Position numbers and translations under genes: made by a program. A stretch of DNA of 38,167 bases from the NCBI GenBank assembly GCA_034698045.1, contig JAQGAU010000140.1, positions 1 through 38,167 on the forward strand. The letters are read 5' to 3'. This document shows positions 12,562 through 22,000 of this stretch, one piece after another (positions within the stretch are counted from its first letter, which is position 1; each line of letters starts with the position of its first letter). Source of the stretch: Paramacrobiotus richtersi. Its lineage: Eukaryota > Tardigrada > Eutardigrada > Parachela > Macrobiotidae. The notes under the pieces were generated by a model, which saw only the letters and a list, made by a program, of their open reading frames with translations, made no database searches and was not told where the DNA came from.

Positions 12562-13341
12562 TCAACAAACACACTGCAAATTTTGAGCGAAGATTATGGA
12601 TGTCGACATCCATTCAGGTTTCTCCTCTAATAGCGCGGTTGGACCGGTTTCCGTTATGCGTTGATCAACGAGGTGGAAGCCAGACGCATCGGTACAGCGC
12701 TCCATTCCACTAAAACAATAATGTTTTAGCATACAGTAACAGTAATAAAGCCAGCACAAGCAACAGCATTTTTTTGAAAAAAACCGAAGAAAATATCTTT
12801 ATTTAGATCACAGGTAGTTACCGACTATTCGGCATGTTTTTTAATGTAAAACTAATACTTGTCGACAAGCCTACTGTTTTTTGAGAAAATAATCACACGC
12901 ACAGCTTTAGTTTATACCAGATACATTCTCTACATCTTTAAACGAAGATTAGGCAGAACTGTTCGTTAAATTTCGGTTAAATAGTCCTGTTAAGAATGCT
13001 AGCATCTAATATGAAGCTGAATGTTTAAAATTACTAAACTAAACTCTCAAAATTTGCAAATCGTTTTGAGAACATATTAGGACATTTTTGCGACTTACCT
13101 CATTCTTGTGCAGATAATGTCCACTGCGCAGTTGTCCACTTTCCAGTATTTGGCTGCTTGTCGACAAGCATGATTCGGCCACGTACAGGGAATACCCTTA
13201 ATCGTCATGTTTACCCTGCAATGCAAAAAACAGTCTGCTTCCTGCTTTATGCTGTCGTATAGAAATTGCGGACATAATTATTTGCATTCGCTTCAGAAGA
13301 AACGCTTGAAGAGACAGTTACCTCAGAACAACGGGTAGCAT
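12562..13341 (-). CDS. Possible small cysteine-containing protein, 94 aa
   Basis: Tentative three-exon model: 13322-13341, 13099-13215 and 12562-12709, with GT-AG introns of 106 and 389 nt. Both junctions are in phase 2 and the sum is exactly 95 codons including the stop at 12562-12564, which is the main support. The middle exon carries four cysteines (IPCTWPNHACRQ, VDNCAVDIIC) and the last exon begins SGMERC and ends NLQCVC. The first exon gives only MLPVVLR, so a signal peptide is not evident, and the true start may lie in an upstream exon. A donor-like site (ACAG|gtaagc) near 13402 could belong to one. I do not recognise the family. A chance ORF chain remains possible. Confidence 0.35.
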
Positions 13342-15115
13342 AATTAGCAGACGTCAAGCAAAGTCTCGTTACATGGTGAAGAACAAAGACTTTAAGCTTA
13401 CCTGTTGGTTTCTTCCAAATCATGACAGTTGCGCACCCTCGCCGTTTGCAGAACGATATTCCAACCGCGACACGGAATCAGTAAACAATACACAGAGATT
13501 TACGAAGATTACAAAATCTGGTACAAAATTGCAAACAAGCGCAGTCATAACAAACAACTGGTGGTGTCTTGTCGAGCGTTGGCAGTGGACTGCCGTATTA
13601 GAATTTAGAACTTAAGATCTGCACTGGGTTTGCACACGCACGTGCTGCTCGTAGCCGTGAACAGGCCGTTGCCGTAAAAGAGGCGTGGCTAGTTCAATGC
13701 TTTGTCTGCTTTCACCTACCGTGAGCCTGTCTCCCAGTCTTGAATAAGTACATGTGGACCAACAGGCAGGCTCAAAACTTTATACTGCGTAATGATAGCC
13801 GTCTGTAACGCAGCAGCATTTATTGATAAATATTTAAAGTGTTAGCAGATTTCGCATGTCGACATGCATTTTGGTTTTTTGGTTCATGCAAAACAAATGT
13901 TTCATTTCATGCAGCTTTTGTGTGAGTGCCTTCAGTTACCAGTTCAAGCATTGAGCAAATGATGAACTGATTGCGATCGCTCTTGCACACTTTCAAATTG
14001 TGACGATACTAAAACAAACTCGTGCACATTGCGTAACGATTCTGCGGCTGCGCATTCTGCGTCGGATGTTTTTTAAATTTTCCTTTCTGAAAGCCTTCTT
14101 CATGAATTCATACATATTCTTTAAATGCACAGACAGAGCGCGGCTATATCTGTGATTGGCAGACAATTGCAACCTCGAATTAGTTTGTACTTTCGCTTTG
14201 CGTTGGCGCGTTAACGTTAATATTAAATGCGCCGATAAAAATATATGTAATATTAATAAAATAAATAGCAAATAAATGAACATTTATTTATGTAGTATTT
14301 GGCAAATAACCCAAGCCAAGTAATAATGATTCTTAGTAAAACGAATGTGTATCACTTATTAAAGATTCTTGAAACTATAAGGTAATAAACTATTTCTGAT
14401 ATCAGATCGGCTGCCTAAGACTCTTCTTGGAAGTTGTTCAGGTTCTGTTCTAGAAGTATTGTCGTATTTAGTTATAATTTCATCAGGGCATTCTGTCCAG
14501 GGGCGTTTTGAGCGAGCGCCGGATCAATTAAAGCTTAGGGTGCTACTCAGCAAACTACTCATACTGTTTAGTGTTGCATATTGTTAGTGGTTGTAATAGA
14601 ATGGTAAATGTTGATTTTTTACCGGTATGCCGCTCATCGAGGTACACGTTCATTTCGTTGTGTAGAAAAATTCATTGCCGCAAAACTATGCCTGCACTAC
14701 ATACTTACATTCCTTGAACATACTGAATAACGACGTTTAACTTCTAAATCTTGCAGCATGCTGGCAGATTCTTCTTTTTTGTGCGGCTGATTTCAGCCTT
14801 GAAAGAATTCTACTTATGGCAAAACGGATGATTTATAACGCAATTAGCTTCCTCGCGGAAGTGAGTCTCCTTACGTTAGCTTTAACTTTTACCTGACAAT
14901 TTGAGGTTATGCAATGGTGCGCCTCAAATTATGGTGCGCCTCAAATTATGAGCAAAATTAATTGTCACCGCGGGTAAGAAGGAAATTCGGCGCGGTTCCG
15001 TGAACTGCACCATAAAAGTTGATAAGACGCTACACGCCGTCCCTATGACACAGGCTGTAACTTGGTTTCAGTATTTTCTTCCGCTTTTTGTCAGTGAGGT
15101 CTTTTTTGCCGCAAA
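13342..15115. other. Non-coding gap between the small gene and the chitin-binding gene
   Basis: No gene is supported. A minus-strand open frame at 13993-14283 starts with a hydrophobic run of low-complexity AT-rich sequence and continues into a basic stretch. It has no family resemblance and no splice partners. A perfect 17-bp direct repeat occurs at 14914-14947 (see its own entry). A TATA-like ataaaag near 15012 and tttcagtatt near 15066 could form the promoter of the next gene, but the spacing is not ideal. Confidence 0.5.
14914..14947. repeat. Perfect 17-bp tandem duplication
   Basis: The string atggtgcgcctcaaatt occurs twice head to tail. Just upstream (about 14898) lies caatttgagg, the inverse of the repeat end, so one unit can pair with it. 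It lies about 170 bp before the chitin-binding gene. Function is unknown. Confidence 0.8.
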
Positions 15116-16444
15116 ATGCAGCAGTCCTTCGTCGCCTTCCTTGCTGCAGTGGCTATGGTTGTCAGCCAGAAGGTACTGCTCATTTATTTATTATTTTTTT
15201 TTATCTGGACGCCTTCGCTGTTTCACCTCTGAGTATTTAATCGATGTCTATTCCCTAATGTATCCCTATCAATACTATGTAGCGTTGTTGACTCTGGTTT
15301 TATGGCCTAAATTTTAAAAAAGATGGTGGTTTGCGAACCATTAAATGTCTGTATTCTGTAGGTTAAGCCACAGATCCCTGTGGCCGATCCAGAAGCATTC
15401 TATCGCCTCCGTGGACGGGGTTTGTACGCGCTGGAGGAAATCCGGGAGATGATTCTCGACTCCCGCGCCGGCAAAGATTACCCCAACTTGGATCGCATTC
15501 CCGCGACTGGATTCGACTGCAGCAGTACCCACCAACCAGGATACTATGCCGATACCCACAGCGATGCTCGCTGTCAAGGTAAGTTGAGTGATATAATTTA
15601 CGCATATGTGTACATAAAGGGTTTGGTATGGAGCTGCGGTGTTTTGCAGTGTTTCATCGATGTGATATTAACGGGAATATGACGTCGTACCTGTGTCCCA
15701 ATATGACCGTAAGTTGCAGAACTTTAATTGCGACAGAAATCTTGTTACGTGAACAGCTGAGTCCAGAGAACTTAGGCGTACAGATTCATCTGGTTCTGGT
15801 TGCCTGCAGCTAATACTACGAGGTGCCAGCATACGAACATACTAGGTAATCGCACTCCGCTGCGCTGGCGATGAAGACCGAAGCGAACGGAGACATTTCA
15901 GAAGAACATACCGGCCTGTTTACTGTTATATTAAAAATATTAATATGCTGCATGACTTGTGCATTGTACTGAGTTTCATCATAGCAGACTTCAAACTTTG
16001 TGACCTAAGTGGCTTTTAGTCACATCAAGTTTAATCACTGAAATTTATTGCTTTCGAAAGTTGGTTCACGATGGAAAGCTGCGTAATTCCTCTGTTGCCT
16101 ATGCAGACTAACGGCCACTAACCTAATGAATTTGTCATGGTTTACTGGATCAAGCCATAAAAAACACTTCTGCTAGCATCAAACAGTTCAGTTCGTAACA
16201 GCATCGGTGTCTTTACAATAAACGCAATCCTCTTTTGTAGCTTTTCAACCAGGTTACCTTGACCTGCAGCTGGTTCTTCCATATCGACTGCAGCAGAGCC
16301 CAGGCGTGGTACGATTACTCCAACAGTCGTCTATACCTAGGAGCTGATATCCCTCTGTTGGACGATTATAACAGCAAGCTGTTTGACTATTCAAACCCTG
16401 AACTCTACACCAAATTCAACGAAACTGGTGTGCCGTTAGGTTAG
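15116..16444 (+). CDS. Secreted single-domain chitin-binding type-2 (CBM14) protein, 178 aa
   Basis: Four exons: 15116-15172, 15362-15578, 15650-15708 and 16241-16444, with GT-AG introns and consistent phases. Exon 1 encodes a signal peptide (MQQSFVAFLAAVAMVVSQK). A pre-domain contains a YRLRGRGLYALEEIREMIL helix, then the peritrophin-A-type domain with six cysteines spaced C-x17-C-x5-C-x10-C-x12-C-x7-C (FDC, ARC, HRC, YLC, LTC, IDC), split by two introns. A tyrosine- and aspartate-rich tail follows. Proteins with this layout (short N-terminal helix, one CBM14, YDYSN-like tail) are common in ecdysozoans and bind cuticle or gut-lining chitin. It is transcribed away from rGC C and towards rGC D, and is unrelated to both. 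Stop at 16442-16444 with a poly(A) signal 43 nt later. Confidence 0.92.
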
Positions 16445-16486
16445 CCAGCGAATCAGCAGCCGAAGTGCGGGGAACAAGCGTGGCTG

Positions 16487-16492
16487 AATAAA
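16487..16492 (+). terminator. Poly(A) signal AATAAA of the chitin-binding gene
   Basis: A canonical AATAAA lies 43 nt after the stop codon on the same strand, in the expected place for 3' end formation. Confidence 0.75.
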
Positions 16493-17591
16493 ATATCTCA
16501 AGTAAACCAGTAATGTATCTCGACTTCTCAGACTTAGATATGTGCGAGCCGTGAACCGCCGGCCTGATGGAACAGTACAGCTTTTTTAACAAAGAAATGT
16601 TCCAATGTTTGCGACATGGTTACATGAACGAATAAAGAATTTGATTTCCATCTGATCGTTGCACGTTTCGACAACAGGTGTAAAGTGCTTTTTACACTGG
16701 CTTCATTTCGCTTACTACAGTATGGGATCTTTTACTTTGTTGCAATTAATTTTATTGGCAAGGTGACATGACACTGCTGGCGCTAAAGGTTACTACGGCA
16801 AGAACTTATAACCTCATTTTTCAGTACAAAAGTGTAAACCCGTCAGCTTTTATTGGTCAGAAGGCAACGCCACTTCGCTTGCAAGTCACAAGTCTGCTCG
16901 ACTACGAACAACCATCTCGTTACGAACATGCGCACGAAACGCGAATGTTGATTTATATTCGATAAGAAAACTTATTCAGAAGTTGCAAGAGTGTCCCACA
17001 CAGATATCGTTGTCATTTTCTCATATTTACGCGTTAAAACAATTCTTTGCAAACTGATTCCATGCGAAATGCAAATTTACTTCGATGACCAAGAACGTGT
17101 TAATAAATTACCGGTATAATATTATCATCCGTGTGGCAACCCCGTGTCCTCTGGCTCTGGTTTCTGTACCTCTCCAATCAACAGAAATTTAAGTGTCTAT
17201 ATATAACTAAGGTGATATTTATCATCTGTGTTGATCAAAATAATGATTACCAGAATGTATACAAATAAATTTTGTTGATTTAACAAACTCATTTCCGGTG
17301 TGCATACAGTAGAAATGAAATAATGTGATCCAAGGTTAACAACGAAGCCCTTTCTTTTCCTGTGACAAGAAATGCAAAAGTTTTCTTTTGTCAGGCGTAT
17401 TTCCAATCCTACCTCATCTCGCAGTGATAAACCGAAAACTGCAAATGATTAATTGTTTCTTCCGGCTTCGGCCGAAAATCGAAGGAAGTGATTCGAATGA
17501 TTAATTTCTCGACATTTATCAGGCCTAGTATGGCCATGATTCAGTCATGCTTATTCTTTTTCTTCATAAGTTATGTTGCATGCATGGTATT

Positions 17592-17731
17592 AGGGGTACT
17601 CAATTCTAGCTCTATACGATAAAGAGAAATGTTCTATATCGAAAAGTAACCAATCGAGGTACTTTATGCTATAGAAATTTTTCTCTTTAACTTATAGAGC
17701 CCCGCCTCCTAAAGAAGAATTGAGTACCCCT
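17592..17731. mobile_element. 140-bp MITE with terminal inverted repeats, flanked by ATT
   Basis: The ends are aggggtactcaattct and its inverse agaattgagtacccct. ATT occurs immediately outside both ends (17589-17591 and 17732-17734) and may be a 3-bp target duplication. A less exact inner inverted repeat includes ctatagaaatttttctcttt. The homologous flanks of E (about 27575) and F (about 34475) lack the insert, so it entered D after the array split. Confidence 0.8.
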
Positions 17732-18136
17732 ATTCTACTGTTTCAGCTTTTGTTGTACGTGCTTGCTGTGTGACTCGGCTGTCCCTGTACTGGGATTTCT
17801 TGTGGACATTCTCCTTAAGCGATAGATCAGAGTATTCAAGCCAGTCCTGGCAATGCACCGAACATCATACGTCTTAGATTTGTGAAAACGGCTGTGAAGC
17901 AGTTTCCTGTGTTAATCATCATGGAGATGGGAGAAGCGGTAACGGTTATTAATAATTAATGAGTGATGAGTAATTAGGGGCTTACCCTTGCTAGCGCACC
18001 GCTGTCAGCTGTCTGCTATGTATTTCAGCTGGTGATGCAGTTCGCGTGCCAGTTGGTCGTCTGTGCGCCGTGCGGCTTTTCTTAATTTGCGGTCGGGGCA
18101 CTTTGTTGTCGTCACACAGTGTGATGTTCACATTAA

Positions 18137-18770
18137 GGCTAGACTCCGGTCATTTGGGAGGTTTTGCGCGAAAGAGTGCCACTGCGAAGGTGAAAACTAG
18201 AGACAGAACCCATACAATCCTTTTGAAAGTGAAACGATGGAACTCCATTGTCCTTTTGTCCGATTGTGCGCGCAATAAGCGGTTGTTCCGCAATACGGTC
18301 AAAAAGTTTAAACAGAGATGCCGCTTTGAAAATCCGCGTTTCCATCCGAGTTGTTTGGACGGTATATCAATAAATGCACATAAATGAGCTAATCTTTCTG
18401 ACCCAGTTTCAGCCAAAACAGACCGATGTGAAATTCTAAAACGAATTTTAAAATTTGTGAAATTCATTTTAAAATTCCACGCCGGTCCGTTCCGACTGAA
18501 ACTGGTTCAGAATGATCATCTCATTTATGCGCGTTTATTGATATATTGTTCAACCAATTTGGATGGAAACGTGGATTTTGAATCCGGAATCTCTGTTTAA
18601 ACCTTTTGACCGTATTGGGGAACAACCGCTCATTGTGCGCAAAAACGGGAATAACAACAATGGAGTTCCACTTTTCACTTTCGAAACCATTATATAGGTG
18701 TTGTCTGTTGTTTACACCCGTGCAGTGGCAACGTAAAGAGCAAAACTATCGGTTTAACCGGATAGTCCCC
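18137..18770. mobile_element. 634-bp TTAA-flanked foldback element (piggyBac-type target)
   Basis: Two arms of roughly 300 nt (18137 to about 18430 and about 18475-18770) are inverted copies of each other. They share stretches such as ggaactccattgt, gcggttgttcc and caatacggtcaaaa. TTAA flanks both sides (18133-18136 and 18771-18774). The same place upstream of E reads gcattaacgcgtaattac with a single TTAA, so E preserves the empty site. TTAA duplication is the hallmark of piggyBac elements. No transposase is encoded, so this is a non-autonomous derivative. Confidence 0.88.
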
Positions 18771-19007
18771 TTAAAGCATAATTACTAACCAGGAAGCGTA
18801 CGAGTAATGAGAGAGTCACCTTTCCTAAATTGTAATCTAATACAAAACCATCCCTTCCGTTCGTCCTGGAGAGCTGTAAGGTAACCCAATTCAAGCACGC
18901 CAGTTCTTGTCCTGTAATATTCATTCACTATCTTGCCTGCTGTGTATCGTTTAATGAACGCACGTAAGCAATTAAAGCGAAAAAAAAGAATTGTGAAAGC
19001 TTTCATA

Positions 19008-22000
19008 ATGGGAAGACACAGTCAAATCATTATGATCTTCGCTGTATTGCCACTGAGTATCGACGGTGCTGTTCTGAATGTCAGCCTAGTGTTTCTTGGA
19101 CGTATTAATCCCGTGGGCTTTGGATCAATTCCCTACCTTGGTCCCACTTTGTCTGTGGCCACTGAGAATGTGCAGCGGAAGTACAACAACACAATGCGAT
19201 TTAGTATCACGTATTTGAACAATCCAGTGTACATTACCTGTGTTAATGTGAGCGATAATGCTGTTCAGATGGTCTCGGAATGGCACTACTGCAAACGGAA
19301 AGAAAGCGATCTTACTGTATACATAATACCAGGTAACTACATCAAACATTCTGCACCGAAATCGTCACAATTTGGTCTGATTATAGCTTGCGTGGAAACC
19401 ACGGGGATACCGTACTTTCTAGCGCAGTGGAACAACTTATGGATTAACACGTAATTAACAACAGGCTCTCGCTGTAATCGATATGCCGTAACGTCTGTTT
19501 TGCAGAATGTCCGCCAGTAATGATATTCGAAATCGTCAACTGAATCCAAGCTGGAGCGGCACAGGTTACTTTTCTCTGACGGTCATTTCTGAACTGTATA
19601 TTGAAATTCTCAACAAATATGGCTGGACAACTGTGTCATTCGTCATTGACACCACTGCGGCATCGTTTTATTCTCTCACGGCAGAAAGCATCCTTACTGG
19701 CTTGCAGAGTTACTCAAATTTGCAGCAGTCGGTGACCAGGATTTTGGGTAAACAGAACGTGTACCACGACGTCAAACAACAGGTGTCCTTCGACTTCGGA
19801 CCAATTCTCGCTGACATTCGAAAGACCAGTAGAGGTCCGTATCACCAAGTATGAATGGACAAACATTGTATACTACGTGCGCGAAGCATCCTCTTTTTGT
19901 TATAGTTGTGCTATTTTTTGGCCACGCGGCGTTCTTTCGAGAATTTCTGGTAACCTATTAACTTGTAAAGATGGTACGAGACAGCGAATCCACATAATAT
20001 GTGACTCATCGACCAGTTTTCACAGATCAGTGCAGCGTTGGTGGACATGACGAATGGAGAATACGTACGTGCTGTGGCTCATGTCTCTGGAGCCTGAGTT
20101 AATTTCTAGACTCTGGTCGCAACTGTTATCCTTCCTCTAATGAGCAAGTAGCTAGTTTCACCATAAGGATTTTTCGTATAATACTCTCATTATGTTGATT
20201 ATTCGAATTTCGATTATTCCGCCTTGTGACGTCAGCCCCGCACTGATTGGCCACATCCAATAAAATAATCGGAATAATCCTTACCACTTCCGAGCTAGTA
20301 TTTGATTATGACTTACTACTAGAACCAACATTTCCAACACGTTTCCATCATTTTCTCATTTTCTGAAGTGTCAAGGGTAGTTTCGATTTCCAATGTTTTT
20401 ATTATTGGTTGGCAGAGCCACTTTTCTTTTTTTTGACCCACTTTTCAACAATCAACATAATCCATTTTGGAATAACCTTATGGTGAAGCTGATTAATAAA
20501 GTCGTTGGGGCTTAAATACTTAAATTGTTTTTAAAACAGGTGTACATCGCGGCCGAGCCACTGCCAAACAAACAGTACGGATTGTTACACTGGCAGTACC
20601 ACGACAACAACGACCAGGTAACGTGCAATGGATCCGCTGGTGCTTATCGTGATTAGACCTTCAACTTCGACTATAGTCTATGGCGATCATTTATAAAGTG
20701 GATCAAACTCGATCCACGAATCATAAAAATCTAGTAATACGCTCGGGCCCTGAACACGATCCAAAATTAGCGCAGAACCTGATGTGTGCACTGTAGTGTT
20801 CGGAATGCTGAAGTCAGTTTGATTTTGGAGACTACCTCGCGAGCGAATAATAGTTATATAATCACAGGGCGTGGCCAGTTAGTTTGATGCGGCCAGCCAG
20901 CGCAGGCTGACGTCACAGGCGGTATAATCAAACTGATTAGAAATTTAGACGAGTTATCCTTATTCCAATTGTGAATGACAGCATGATGAAACAACAGAAA
21001 ATTTGATACTCACAGATCGCTTTTCAAGCCTTCCAGTCCGTAATCATCGTGCATCCACGATACATCGATACCCCTTCTCAAGGTTATCTCGGACCGGAGT
21101 TCGTCAGAAGATCACAAAAGGATTACAATTTCACGTATTCGCTTGCCGATCAGGTAAGTAATTAATGCACAAATTTAACAAAACTTCTCCGTGTGTGCGC
21201 CTGGTCGTGTATGGTTTACTATTCTCTTTCTTTCTGCACTTTTAGCCATTCCTATCTCTGATGGACACATATCAGGCCGTTACCGCTCTAGGACAAGTAA
21301 CAGAATGTGATTGTCTGTAAGCATATTCAAAGAAAGCCACAAGGTGACATTTACAGGTTCTCAGCGACAGTATTGTGGATGGAACCATACTGACAGATAA
21401 AAGCGGTAGTACATTGGCGAAATATTTTCTCAACCGAACTTTTACGGATGATGACGGAGTTAGTACGCTCTACATCGACAGCAACGGCGAGCGAAGAAGT
21501 GATTTGAACATATCGCATTTCACCCCAACTGGCGAGATTGAGGTATGCGCTCTATTAGAGTCCACAGGGTAGGAGAATCCTAGAGCCCATAAAAAGATGG
21601 TGGGCACAAATCACGACCGATAAGATTGTGTTTCTCGGTATGTTCTGGCCTTCGTTTCGAACAACTAGAGATAAAAAACTTAAATGAATAATGTAGCATT
21701 TAATAATAATAATAATGCTTTAATATGGTTTATTAGCAAGCGCCATGGTACATACGAAAACAGTACTTAACAACATCAAATCAAATAAAAAATTTGTCCC
21801 AGTTTACATGCGGTGGGACCGTGGCCAGGACTAGGTGTACGTTGCCCCGCATAATCTCAGTGCTCAAACGCTGAAACAAAAAACAAGTTGAACGACTTTC
21901 CTGAGTTCGAAGAAAGGGTTTTTTCCCAATGTCTTTTAACAACAAAACAGCGGCGTCGCACCACGTGCCAAAAGACTCGCACGCCAACGGAACGAAAAAA

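Larger units (their letters stand above)
16493..19007 (+). other. 5' flank of rGC D, homologous to the 5' flanks of E and F
   Basis: No gene is supported. From about 16960 the sequence resembles 26940-28205 and 33790-35012. Shared strings include the run of ttctcatattt, tgcaaactgat and tttcgaca, a shared cattcagtcatgct-type segment, and an AATTACTAACC block about 200 bp before the start codon. These blocks place D, E and F as repeated units of one tandem array. Two inserts unique to D interrupt it (17592-17731 and 18137-18770). Open frames inside the second insert are products of its arms, not genes. Confidence 0.7.

Noticed and set aside
13993-14283. 96-aa minus-strand open frame with a hydrophobic N-terminus
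   Set aside because: The hydrophobic part is AT-rich low-complexity sequence, no family or splice partner is visible, and nothing conserved supports it.
18046-18788. Several 60-113 aa open frames upstream of rGC D
   Set aside because: They lie in the inverted arms of the TTAA-flanked element and mirror each other on both strands.
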